Positions 32,293 through 41,400 of a stretch of DNA of 64,000 bases are shown here, in pieces. The stretch's first letter is position 1; each line of letters opens with the position of its first letter. The stretch is from Chrysogorgia sp. JL179-B06. Its lineage: Eukaryota > Cnidaria > Anthozoa > Scleralcyonacea > Chrysogorgiidae. The notes under the pieces were generated by a model that was not told the DNA's origin, did no database searches, and saw only the letters and a program-made list of their open reading frames with translations. The stretch is from contig JAYKKM010000193.1 of the NCBI GenBank assembly GCA_035772405.1, positions 3,167,501 to 3,231,500 on the forward strand, read 5' to 3'. Position numbers and translations under genes: made by a program.

Positions 32293-33770
32293 AGAAAGCC
32301 CTTCGTGAGTACTATGGAGAGTACTACAAACGTGCGATGGCTAACACATCAAAGGCTACACACGACGCGAAGGCAGACCTCATCAAAAAGTACCCCCACG
32401 CTACTTTAAGCAAATTCGAGTTCGATCCAAATATTTCACAAGATGGTAAGATCACGAGTGTCGACGTGTATTTCAGAAACAATGACACCCTCAGCACAGA
32501 CATAACCAGCGCAACCTTCAAAAATGATAAAAACATGTGGAAGTGGCTACACAATAGCAAGTTCCCAATAATATGGCAAGGCGGTGGAACTATCCAACCA
32601 TTGCCAAAAGGTCATAAGAACCACTGGGGGCTTTGGGATGGTTATCCAACAGAAAATGTGTTGAATTATCCAGTGAATAACTTCAAAGTTTTTGTTAACC
32701 AAAATAGCTACTTCATGTCAAAGTTACCAACCTTGCGAGTCACCACGTCAAAGACAAAATCAGAGTGGGATGACAGCGAATCTTACTACCGCATTGTGTT
32801 TGCGACGTATTGTGCGAGTTTCTGTTGTGGGGTGTCACTGCAACATTTATCAGTGTCACAAGAAGTTCACCCCGTGGTCACAAGTGTGATGAGGTTTCAT
32901 TTGTACTTCACCATTAGAAGACTTCTTAGAAGAATGGAGGGTGGTGAGACAATGAAATCAATAAGTAGAGAATTCAACGCTTCCGAATTGTATGGTAAGA
33001 TTTCTAAGATTCCCAGAAAACATTATTACCAGAATAAAGTCCTGAGCGATGGCACTTTAGGCGAATCTAGAGTCTTCACACTCAACGACACCCATAACGA
33101 CTACAAACGATACGTCGCGCGACTCTCAGACGGCTTTACCAACATTGGGCTGCAATATCTAAATCAAAGCATAGAAGCCTTTGTGTACTCCACACTTGGT
33201 GCACAAGCGAGAACACGTGTATCAGTCGTTGGTGGCTCTGCAGGAAGTCTAGAAACCCAACAAGAGTTCCGAAAGTTGTTCGCTGACAGTGTTATCAACT
33301 ATGACGTGTCGACATGGATTCTCAACATGAATAAATCGATTAGAGACACCAACGTTGTCCAAAATCTCGCGGTGTCGCCAAGTACATGGTTGATGCCAAG
33401 TAACGTGGTGATTCTCAAGAATAAAATCGCTGGGTACAACAACTTATTAAAGGTTGCTACAGAGTCCATGAAATTTGGGGTGAACACCCGCTTGAACGCA
33501 ACAACACCGACGACCGCGGCTAAAAAAGTCCACCAAGAAAATGTGGTGACTAACTTAGTAGCGTCACCCGTGAAGAAAACAGTGGCTAAAAAAGTCCACC
33601 AAGAAAACGTGGTGGCTAACTTGGGAGTAGCACCACCCGTGAAGAGAACAGCGACCAACCAAATTGCGCAGACTACCACCTCAAGTGAGTCAGACACGAC
33701 AACGCTGGTGATAGTGTTAGGGTTCTCAGCGGTGTCTGGCTATTTAGTAACCAAATACACCTTCAGGTAG
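32289..33770 (+). CDS. Large C-terminally anchored protein of unknown function (493 aa)
   Basis: No domain recognised. The soluble N-terminal ~400 residues hold Trp/Gly-rich motifs (WQGGGTIQPLPKGHKNHWGLW, NFKVFVNQNSYFMSKLP). About 405-465 contains a direct repeat KKVHQENVV-NL (twice, 23-25 residues apart) in a Thr/Pro/Lys-rich linker. Residues ~471-491 are a hydrophobic tail (LVIVLGFSAVSGYLVTKY), a likely membrane anchor. The first ATG is taken, but the second Met (residue 17, 32337) would leave more room for a promoter. It precedes the fibre-like gene by 2 bp, so they probably act together. Confidence 0.82.
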   Translation: MQKALREYYGEYYKRAMANTSKATHDAKADLIKKYPHATLSKFEFDPNISQDGKITSVDVYFRNNDTLSTDITSATFKNDKNMWKWLHNSKFPIIWQGGGTIQPLPKGHKNHWGLWDGYPTENVLNYPVNNFKVFVNQNSYFMSKLPTLRVTTSKTKSEWDDSESYYRIVFATYCASFCCGVSLQHLSVSQEVHPVVTSVMRFHLYFTIRRLLRRMEGGETMKSISREFNASELYGKISKIPRKHYYQNKVLSDGTLGESRVFTLNDTHNDYKRYVARLSDGFTNIGLQYLNQSIEAFVYSTLGAQARTRVSVVGGSAGSLETQQEFRKLFADSVINYDVSTWILNMNKSIRDTNVVQNLAVSPSTWLMPSNVVILKNKIAGYNNLLKVATESMKFGVNTRLNATTPTTAAKKVHQENVVTNLVASPVKKTVAKKVHQENVVANLGVAPPVKRTATNQIAQTTTSSESDTTTLVIVLGFSAVSGYLVTKYTFR

Positions 33771-33772
33771 TA

Positions 33773-34723
33773 ATGAGTCTAAACTATGGGTATGAGTCTG
33801 ACGACCCTCACGATAAAATACTAAAGAGAACGAAAAGGCATCTGAACGAAGATCCTAAGTTAAGCGCGACTGGTGGAAGGATGTCTGGAATAATAGACAT
33901 GCAAGGCTCAGCGATAAAAAACGTAGCAGACCCAGTCGATGACTCAGACGTCACAAACAAAAGAACTCTAGAGCAATTGCTATCAAGCTACCTCAAGAGT
34001 CAGTCCTACAACATTGTGCTTGACTTCAACGTTAGCACACACGCCTTAAAAAATGTGGAGTTTCACACCAATGGTTCAAACAAAGTGAAAGCCATTGGTG
34101 AAACAAGTAAATTAGTGCAAAACAACCCGGCTTATGGTCCTATTGTTGGCATCAGCGGTGTGAGTCAAAGTTTTCTATCACCCGTGTTAACACCAATCCC
34201 ACTTGAGTCAGGTCTCCATTTTAATTGTCCAAGTATGCAATGGTGTGATCTCTCCATTTTTGTTGTGGTGAGGTTACCAATGAGAACCGCTGGATCAAAT
34301 TGGGAGACAATTATATCAAACGACGATGGTAGTTGGGATAAGTTCATAGGGTACAAGACTGGTGTGACCAACAAGCTCGCGTATGGTGGTAGCATCCCAG
34401 CGATGGAGAAAGTATGCACTATTCCGAGTGGTGTTGACCTCACAAAAATGCATATGATATCGATACACTGGCAAATGAGCAATTCACATGTCAGAGTCAA
34501 CAACGTTAAGTCAACCGATTCAGACTTCATAGCAAATATGAAAAAGATAGGCGCACCCTATGGAACAATTTTTGGAATACATCGACCAAGAATACCACTC
34601 GCACCTTATGCGCACCCATCGTTGATAGAATTCTACGGTGTGAAAATCGTGAGTGGTTACATGACAAACCGAGACATCATAATCATGGGTGGAGAAATGA
34701 TGAAGGAATATGGTGTAAAGTAA
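33773..34723 (+). CDS. Fibre-like attachment protein candidate (316 aa)
   Basis: After a basic start, residues 34-66 read SGIIDMQGSAIKNVADPVDD, then SDVTNKRTLEQLL. This is the 'I-M----I-N-ADP-D--D---K----' hinge seen at the N-termini of trimeric phage and viral fibres. Residues ~110-310 form a beta-rich domain (FIVVVRLP-like strands, SNDDGSWDKFIGY, HMISIHWQMSNSHVRVNN, LIEFYGVKIVSGYM) resembling a LamG/concanavalin fold. The combination suggests a receptor-binding spike (inference). It sits between the anchored protein and a lipid-modified small protein. Confidence 0.6.
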   Translation: MSLNYGYESDDPHDKILKRTKRHLNEDPKLSATGGRMSGIIDMQGSAIKNVADPVDDSDVTNKRTLEQLLSSYLKSQSYNIVLDFNVSTHALKNVEFHTNGSNKVKAIGETSKLVQNNPAYGPIVGISGVSQSFLSPVLTPIPLESGLHFNCPSMQWCDLSIFVVVRLPMRTAGSNWETIISNDDGSWDKFIGYKTGVTNKLAYGGSIPAMEKVCTIPSGVDLTKMHMISIHWQMSNSHVRVNNVKSTDSDFIANMKKIGAPYGTIFGIHRPRIPLAPYAHPSLIEFYGVKIVSGYMTNRDIIIMGGEMMKEYGVK

Positions 34724-34933
34724 ATGGGAGCGTGTATTTCGAGACCTCATGAAACATATAAAATAAATAAGACGACTGATCACATGTTCAAAGCTGGTGG
34801 ATCATTTGGTCGCGGTGACGTTACTCTCGAGCTCCACGCTGAGATTGGTATGAGGTCTAAAAAGACTTATGGCGAACCTATTATGTTACCCGCAGAATCA
34901 GACACTGTAGGAGTGGTAGGAGACGTGACCTAA
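34724..34933 (+). CDS. Small protein with N-myristoylation/palmitoylation signal (69 aa)
   Basis: The ATG follows the fibre-like stop directly. The N-terminus MGACIS fits Gly2 myristoylation with Cys4 palmitoylation, followed by a basic stretch, so membrane targeting is likely. The remainder has no known domain. Confidence 0.7.
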   Translation: MGACISRPHETYKINKTTDHMFKAGGSFGRGDVTLELHAEIGMRSKKTYGEPIMLPAESDTVGVVGDVT

Positions 34934-34939
34934 GTTAAA

Positions 34940-35080
34940 ATGGGTTGGCTTAGAAAACTGGTTCGTAACATTAGAAACTTTTTCAGACGACGTAGAAAAC
35001 TGGGGGCTAATAAAACGCACCTGATGCATTGGTACACAACAAACCAGATCTATAAAAAACCCAACACCCACGTCGAATAG
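34940..35080 (+). CDS. Arg-rich amphipathic microprotein (46 aa)
   Basis: Starts 6 bp after the preceding stop. The N-terminal 21 residues MGWLRKLVRNIRNFFRRRRK form a basic amphipathic helix; Gly2 is again present. It could be DNA-binding or membrane-active. It is shorter than ordinary ORF cut-offs but fills an otherwise empty slot in a compact gene row, which supports it. A TATAAAAAAC box for the next gene overlaps its 3' end (35051-35060). Confidence 0.55.
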   Translation: MGWLRKLVRNIRNFFRRRRKLGANKTHLMHWYTTNQIYKKPNTHVE

Positions 35081-35108
35081 TTTTTTTGTGGGAGACTATA
35101 ATATAGTG

Positions 35109-35876
35109 ATGACTTCCGCGATACCTCGATTATTCGATTTCGACGGTCACCAAATCACAACGGTTAATCACAACGGTGACACATGGTTCAAAGCAAAAGA
35201 GGTCGCGAGCGCTCTAGGCTATGCTAGACCAAAAGATGCAGTCAACGACCACGTCGAACCTGATTGCAAAATGAAGATGGAACAGGCCTCGTTTGTCAAC
35301 GAACTTGGGGTCTACTCATTGACGTTCTCGAGTAAATTGGAGCGCGCGAAACACTTCGGAAGGTGGGTGCACTCAGAAGTCTTACCAAGCGTTAGAAAGG
35401 GTTTAGCTGACGTCGGTCTCAAACACAATCAGTTTAAAATGATCACTGAGTTCGACCTTCACACGAAAGTTGTTGGTTTTCTTAGGAAATACTATCCAGA
35501 AGCTATTTTGATAGCTGCTTGTGGTGAGAATCAAGACACTTCGAGTAAAAGAATAAACTCGTGGAAAAAAGGTTACCAACGTGGAACACCTGACTTGGTT
35601 ATTGCTAATGCGAACCGACAGCACAGCGGGCTTGTGATTGAGTTCAAGAATCCAGGTGGTACAGGCAAGACGTCCAAAGAGCAGGAGTCTCTGTTGCTCA
35701 GATATAAATCCGCTGGTTATCTAACGTTGTTGTGCGACTCGTACGACGACGCTATTACCGCGGTAATAAAATATTTCTTTGACGTTGGGTTTCAGTGCTC
35801 TCAGTGTTTTCGTAAATTTAAAAATAAATCAGCGTTGAGCAACCATGAGAGACGCTATTGTAAAGAGACTTTTTAG
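35109..35876 (+). CDS. BRO-N / VRR-NUC nuclease / C2H2 finger fusion protein
   Basis: 255 residues from the ATG at 35109 (an upstream in-frame GTG is ignored). Residues ~5-100 are a BRO-N domain (WFKAKEVASALGYARPKDAV, FGRWVHSEVLPSVRK), a DNA-binding module of large DNA viruses and phages. Residues ~115-225 look like a VRR-NUC nuclease (PD-(D/E)XK): RGTPDLVIA (Asp162), GLVIEFKNPG (Glu178, Lys180) and KEQESLL (Gln192). A C-terminal finger CSQC...H...C (230-251) closes the protein. It suggests a sequence-guided nuclease in replication or resolution of hairpin ends (inference). Confidence 0.82.
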   Translation: MTSAIPRLFDFDGHQITTVNHNGDTWFKAKEVASALGYARPKDAVNDHVEPDCKMKMEQASFVNELGVYSLTFSSKLERAKHFGRWVHSEVLPSVRKGLADVGLKHNQFKMITEFDLHTKVVGFLRKYYPEAILIAACGENQDTSSKRINSWKKGYQRGTPDLVIANANRQHSGLVIEFKNPGGTGKTSKEQESLLLRYKSAGYLTLLCDSYDDAITAVIKYFFDVGFQCSQCFRKFKNKSALSNHERRYCKETF

Positions 35877-36110
35877 ACAGTGAGTAATAAGTCGAATTAG
35901 CACTCGTTCTCATTGTTGAGACGACGTTTGAGGCGACAACTGCTCTAGCATTTTCTAAAGACGTTTTTAACTTGGTAAAAAATATCTGCGAAACTTTCTC
36001 TCTTTATTTCACAAACCTTCTGACCACTGTGTGAAAAAATGTTTCTACTGTACATTGGACCAATGTGACCAATGTCTAAATTTAAAAAAGTGGGGTATCC
36101 GAGAACACCC

Positions 36111-36683
36111 TTAATTTTGTGTGGAAGGATGATGACGTCTGCACACTGCACGATATTGCTCAGCACCACCAACAAACGATGGTCCTGGGTTGTATCTCCA
36201 ATTGAATGACGCTTCAACAGTTGTTCCGTAAGTGTCACGACAAACGGCGCAATACGCTTTTAGAAATGTGATGTCGTCTGCTACTGGGAACAACGTGTCG
36301 AGCTCACCAAGTCTTTTTAAGTGCTCTGTTGATATGAGACCACAAATAATGACGTGAATGCCAGCTTTAATGTATTCACGGGTAATTGGGAGTAGATCAG
36401 AGTACCAATGGCCCTCATCAATTCCGATGACGTCATAATCAGCTATCTCGGAAGAACTTGGGAGGTTGGTGATTAACTTCGCAGGTAAACTGTCTGATCC
36501 GACAACAATAGTCTGACGATGTGTGGAGAACGCGTGGTCAGTCCGCCTGGTGTCACCTGTGTTGTTCATGTAGAGGACTTTGAGTCCTGATTTACTTAAC
36601 GTGACTAACCTGCGGAGAGTCTCTGTTGTTTTTCCTGCAAACATGGGACCAATCACGATCTCTAGTTTACCAACTTTTCTCAT
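36111..36683 (-). CDS. TK: Thymidine kinase, type II
   Basis: 190 residues from the ATG at 36683. P-loop GPMFAGKTT (residues 12-20); Walker B-like IDEGHWYSDL (Asp89-Glu90, with Gly-His where Ala-Gln is common); zinc pair AYCAVC (Cys145/Cys148) with a second pair at CRRH (Cys181, His184); and the nucleoside-binding lasso SFVGGAEQYRAVC. It phosphorylates thymidine to dTMP and would support DNA synthesis in non-dividing cells. It is the only minus-strand gene in the right half and therefore has its own promoter. TK is not one of the core Polinton genes. Confidence 0.93.
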   Translation of the reverse strand: MRKVGKLEIVIGPMFAGKTTETLRRLVTLSKSGLKVLYMNNTGDTRRTDHAFSTHRQTIVVGSDSLPAKLITNLPSSSEIADYDVIGIDEGHWYSDLLPITREYIKAGIHVIICGLISTEHLKRLGELDTLFPVADDITFLKAYCAVCRDTYGTTVEASFNWRYNPGPSFVGGAEQYRAVCRRHHPSTQN

Positions 36684-36792
36684 GGTCACTATACCCTCAG
36701 AGAAATATTTTTTTTATTATGGTGGAAACCGTCGTTCGTTGTTAAATAACCGCTGGAGCTCTAAGTTTTAATGCGTTTGGTCTGGAACTGTG

Positions 36793-36841
36793 AGATATCT
36801 GTGAGGTCATCTGTGAGACACCTGTGAGGTCATCTGTGAGT
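36793..36841. promoter_or_regulatory. Direct repeats upstream of the membrane-protein cluster
   Basis: ATCTGTGAGGTCATCTGTGAG, ACACCTGTGAGGTCATCTGTGAG: three to four copies of a CTGTGAGGTCAT unit between the divergent TK and 36867 genes. A candidate promoter element for one or both. Confidence 0.4.
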
Positions 36842-36866
36842 AAGATAACACGTGATAGTGTATTAG

Positions 36867-37211
36867 ATGACTGAAGACTCACAGACGGCTGTTGAAGCTA
36901 AGATCACAGCTGATGTGAAAAGTGTTAAGGTGAAGGACCCAAAGCGCGTCGCCGCTGGTAAAAAGTTGGCTGAGATATCGAAAGCTGCGAAAGAAAAGAA
37001 AATGCGCGAAATGATAGTTAACGAAGAGCAGGGTGGTGAGTGGAGCTATGGTTACATTGTTGGAACACTTGGTGTAATCATTGCTGGTGCTTCATTGTGG
37101 TACACAATTAGCAATGAAAAAGAGACACAACTGGAACCTGTGAGCACTGTGGTTAGCGCGTCAGAAAATCGTAGAACTTGTCGTCCAGCGTTAGACACAT
37201 TTGATTCTTGA
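36867..37211 (+). CDS. Small single-span membrane protein (114 aa)
   Basis: A highly charged Lys-rich N-terminal 50 residues (VKVKDPKRVAAGKKLAEISK), then GGEWSYGYIVGTLGVIIAGASLWYTI, a clear membrane segment, and a polar tail. First of three consecutive membrane proteins. A GTGAGGTCATCTGTGAG direct repeat lies just upstream at 36798-36840 and may be regulatory. Confidence 0.75.
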   Translation: MTEDSQTAVEAKITADVKSVKVKDPKRVAAGKKLAEISKAAKEKKMREMIVNEEQGGEWSYGYIVGTLGVIIAGASLWYTISNEKETQLEPVSTVVSASENRRTCRPALDTFDS

Positions 37212-37234
37212 ACAAAACACACGACAATGTATAT

Positions 37235-37471
37235 ATGTCTGCGATCGATCGAAAAGAACTTATGAACGAATTGTACGACGCACTACTTGTTACGACTGGT
37301 GCTGTGGCGGTGAGTATGATTTCTAAAAAGGCTTTGGGAGAACCATTGGGAACACCAGAGACAGTTAAAGGCACAGTGAAACTTGCTGCAGCTGTTGGTG
37401 CAGGAACGCTGTTAGTAAAATGGGTGCAATCGAAAAAGTGGATACCGACAGACCCATTCAAATCAACGTAA
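37235..37471 (+). CDS. Small two-span membrane protein (78 aa)
   Basis: The in-frame ATG at 37235 (MSAIDRKELM) is preferred over an upstream TTG. Two hydrophobic segments (ALLVTTGAVAVSMIS and LAAAVGAGTLLVKWV) are separated by a short Pro/Gly-rich loop. No homologue recognised. Confidence 0.7.
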   Translation: MSAIDRKELMNELYDALLVTTGAVAVSMISKKALGEPLGTPETVKGTVKLAAAVGAGTLLVKWVQSKKWIPTDPFKST

Positions 37472-37475
37472 GTTA

Positions 37476-37895
37476 ATGGTGAGTGTTGTGGCTGGAGGGA
37501 TTTTTAATGCAGTGGCTTTTGCAGGCGCTGGCTTTATGTTTTCAAAGTTTAACCACTCAGGCTATGAAGCTGAGATGAAAAGGCATAACCATGCGTTGGA
37601 ACAGCTAGCCAGTGCGAAAGAAGTGTGGTATGAGAATGAAGTCGCTAAGAAAGATAAGATCCAGCGTTTACGACAACGGCTCTCTGATGCTAATGCTGAC
37701 ATCAATGACACAAACCACGCGTTGGAAGAACTTAGAAGCGTAATGACCATTCAGTACAGCGGACGAGTGTTCACTAACTCCCCGAAGATTGCGGATTACT
37801 ACCAACCAAGTGCGGAAATGAAGGAATACCAATTATTGTTTGTTAGCGCGCTAGGCTTGGGTAGTGGAATAGCAGTGTGGGTGCTAGTTCGGTGA
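37476..37895 (+). CDS. Membrane-coiled coil-membrane protein (139 aa)
   Basis: Membrane segments at both ends (VVAGGIFNAVAFAGAGFMF and LLFVSALGLGSGIAVWVLV) with a central coiled coil of ~50 residues (ALEQLASAKEVWYENEVAKK, KIQRLRQRLSDANADIND). This hairpin-like layout could tether two membrane points. It starts 4 bp after the previous stop, so it is likely co-expressed. Confidence 0.75.
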   Translation: MVSVVAGGIFNAVAFAGAGFMFSKFNHSGYEAEMKRHNHALEQLASAKEVWYENEVAKKDKIQRLRQRLSDANADINDTNHALEELRSVMTIQYSGRVFTNSPKIADYYQPSAEMKEYQLLFVSALGLGSGIAVWVLVR

Positions 37896-37923
37896 AAAAA
37901 TATGTTGGAGTAGTATAAGAGTG

Positions 37924-38487
37924 ATGGACAAACTTATGAGGCAGATGAGCTACGGTTACACAATTGACGAAATCGCGAGTGAGACGCAAACTGAGTGTGG
38001 AGACACCTTCAGAATTCACCACTGCTCGGATTGTGACGTTGTGAAACATATGACTGACTGCGGTGGGTACGCGTGTCCAAAGTGTGGTGACATCGAATGG
38101 GGTTACACTCAGAGCTACAGCGACATGAGACTCACTCGGTTAAAAAGCGTTCACAAACGGTCTTGGTGGATGGGGAGGAGACTGCGGAACGTTGTGAAGG
38201 GTGAGCACCTTGAGTTGATAAAAGAGGACTTCTTGAAAGTTGTCAACGCATTGTACTCATGCAATTTGATAAAGGGTAGAAATGTCAGCAGATATGGATA
38301 CTACATTATTAGGTTGTGTCATAGAAGACAACTCGAGACACTCAAGAAGGTGCTTGACCTTAAAGACGGAAAGGTGAAAGACAAGTTCGACGATAATTTG
38401 TTTGGGGTGGTGTACCCAAAGCTGGGATGGTGTGAAAGTGGCGATATTTATTACAATGAGTGGGTTAAGAAAAAAAGTGTAGTGTAA
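37924..38487 (+). CDS. Zinc-ribbon protein resembling viral late transcription factor VLTF3
   Basis: 187 residues from the ATG at 37924. The zinc ribbon Cys34-x2-Cys37 ... Cys51-x2-Cys54 is embedded in TDCGGYACPKCGDIEWGY, followed by basic and aromatic helices (RSWWMGRRLRNVVKGEHLEL). The ribbon followed by a W-R-rich helical domain fits the A2L/VLTF3-like family shared by large DNA viruses and some Polinton-like elements, which would switch on late (virion) genes. The similarity is a motif-level judgement. Confidence 0.55.
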   Translation: MDKLMRQMSYGYTIDEIASETQTECGDTFRIHHCSDCDVVKHMTDCGGYACPKCGDIEWGYTQSYSDMRLTRLKSVHKRSWWMGRRLRNVVKGEHLELIKEDFLKVVNALYSCNLIKGRNVSRYGYYIIRLCHRRQLETLKKVLDLKDGKVKDKFDDNLFGVVYPKLGWCESGDIYYNEWVKKKSVV

Positions 38488-38497
38488 GTATAAGCCA

Positions 38498-41400
38498 ATG
38501 AGTCGGACTGTGAAAAATTCAGTGACAAAAAGACGGGCGCATAAGACGAGTGCAGCCGTTGTCGATTCACTAACAGATGAAGCGACCAACGTTCACGGCT
38601 TCTTTAGAGATCAAGAAACACAACCTGTAGTCGAAGACCTCGCACCGTCAACGCATCTGTTGGATCGAGCACTGAGAGGGTTCACAAGGTCCTATGGAGT
38701 CGAAGTGATTGACGACAGAGACATCAATCAGGTAAATGGTAGTAGAAGCGCTGTCACTAACCTTTTGAGACGTGAATTAGGTGAGACCAACGGAATGAAA
38801 GTGGTAGAGACAGTTAAGGTCACTTTTGAGAAAGTTTTAGAACTCAATAAGACCACATACAAAACTGCCTACTTTAACAGTGAAACGTTCGTCGTCATTA
38901 ACGAGCATGACATCGAGGGTGTCGCCAATCGTGGGTCGGAGCAGATTTTGACGCGGATAGCTGGGTGGCTATCTGAGGGGTCTGGATGGACTATCGACAA
39001 AATAGATGCGCACTACGTTAATGTCGCTATTTACAGACCTCTGCATGGGAGTAGCTACATTGCGTTGCCAAAGGAGCTGCGCAACAGTATGAAGGGTCTG
39101 ATAAATGTAAATAACGATGATGACAACGAGTGCTTTAGATGGTGTCACCTTGCGCATAAGTTTCCTGTTGGAAAACACTCCGATAGAACGTCGAAGTACT
39201 CTAGGCATGTCGGTGAGCTGAATTATGACGGAGTTGACTTCCCAGTCACACTCAAAGACTACAACAAGATCGAAAAGGCTAACGAAATTAGCATTAATGT
39301 TTTTGGGTACGAAAATAAGCAGCCATTCCCTGTGTACGTTTCTAAGGAGGCGTGTCCTGACCATATGGACCTATTGTTGATAACTAATGACGTGGGCAAC
39401 AAGCACTATGTGTACATTCGCGATTTTAACAAGTTCATGTACCGCCAAACAGAGCATAAGGCGAGAAAGCACTTTTGCAGGTATTGTTTGCAATGTTTCA
39501 CCCGTGCGGACGTGCTTGAACGCCATGTGGAAGTGTGTTTGGTTATTAATGGGAAGCAAGCTATTAAAATGCCACAAAAAGGCGCGAAAGTAAAATATGA
39601 GAATTTTAGCAGACAATTAAATGTACCATTTGTGGTGTATGCAGACTTCGAGGCTATCACACAGAAGGTGCACACAGCGACGCCATCAAGCGAGTGTAGC
39701 TACACAAATGCTTACCAGAGGCATGTTGACTGTGGTTATGGGTATAAATTGGTTTGTTGCTATGACAATGCGTATAGTAAGCCAGTGAAGGTGTATCGCG
39801 GTGAAAATGCAGTCAACAAGTTCATTGGGGAGATGCTAGAAATTGTCGAATATTGTAAAGAAACATCTGAGAGTCACTTTAACAAAGAAATGATACTGAC
39901 TGATGACGATAAGAAGAACTTTGACGAGGCTAAAAGTTGTCATATTTGCAGTGTTGAGTACACTGGCGCTGACGTTAGAGTGAGAGACCACTGTCACGTG
40001 TCAGGTAAGTACAGAGGGTCCGCACATCGTCAGTGTAATGTGAACTTTAAGTTGACTGACAAAATCCCTGTGATCTTTCATAACTTGCGCGGCTACGATA
40101 GCCATTTCATTATGCAGGAGATTGGTAAGTTTGGCCAAGACATAAATGTGATACCAAACAACATGGAGAAGTACATGGCGTTCATGCTTGGAAAAAACTT
40201 GGTGTTCTTGGACAGCTTTCAGTTCATGAGTAGTGGTCTAGACAACTTAGTGAGGAACCTACCAAGGGACGCTTTCAAATACACGTCAGAAGTGTTTCGC
40301 GACGAGGGGTTGACACTTATGACAAGAAAGGGGGTCTATCCCTATGATTATATGGACTCCTTTGAAAAATTCGACGAGCGCGAGCTACCCTCCAAAAAAG
40401 ATTTCTACAGCGTTCTGAACGATGAGCACATCACGGAAGAAATGCACGAGCGCGCCATCGATGTGTGGGACTACTTCGACGTTGAAAGTATGGGTGGGTA
40501 TCACGACCTGTATTTGAAAAGTGACGTGCTCTTGCTTGCCGACGTTTTTGAGAACTTTAGAAAGACATGCCATCGCGAGTATAAATTAGACCCTTGCCAC
40601 TATTTCACATCGCCCGGATTGGCTTGGGATGCCATGTTAAAGATGACTGGAGTAGAACTCGAATTATTGTCCGACATCGACATGTTCCAGTTCGTAGAAT
40701 TAGGTATGCGTGGTGGTGTGAGCTACATATGCAACAGACATGGTGTGGCGAACAATAAATATATGAAGGGGTACGATAAAGCGCAAGAGTCGAAGTATTT
40801 GATGTACCTTGACGCCAACAATTTGTACGGATGGGCGATGAGTCGAAGTCTACCTACAGGTGGCTTCAAGTGGTTGACTGAGAAAGAAATAAAAAAGGTT
40901 AATCTACACGACTATCACGACGGTAGTAAAAAGGGCCTGCTGCTTGAAGTTGACTTGGAGTATCCAGCCCATTTGCATGACCTACATAACGACTACCCGT
41001 TGGCTCCCGAGAAGATGGAGATAACTGTTGACATGTTGTCGGAGTACTGCACGAAAATCAAAAATAAATTTAATGTGAGTGTTGGCGGCGTGAAAAAGTT
41101 GGTGACTAATTTGATGGACAAAAAAAAGTATGTGTGTCACTATAGAAATCTGCAGTTGTACACAGGTCTTGGACTAAAAATCAAAAAGGTGCATAGGGTC
41201 CTACAGTTTGACCAGTCTAAGTGGTTGGGCAAGTACATCGACTTTAACACAGTCAAGAGAACTGCGGCTAAGAACGCTTTTGAGAAGGACTTCTTCAAGT
41301 TGATGAATAACAGTGTGTTCGGAAAAACGATGGAAAACTTGAGGAAGCGTGTGGACGTAAGATTAGTGACCACCGAGAAAAAGTTAGAAAAGCTTGTCTC

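Noticed and set aside
35945..36238. 97-codon minus frame overlapping the thymidine kinase 3' end
   Set aside because: Mostly out-of-frame shadow of the TK gene; the extension has no recognisable feature.
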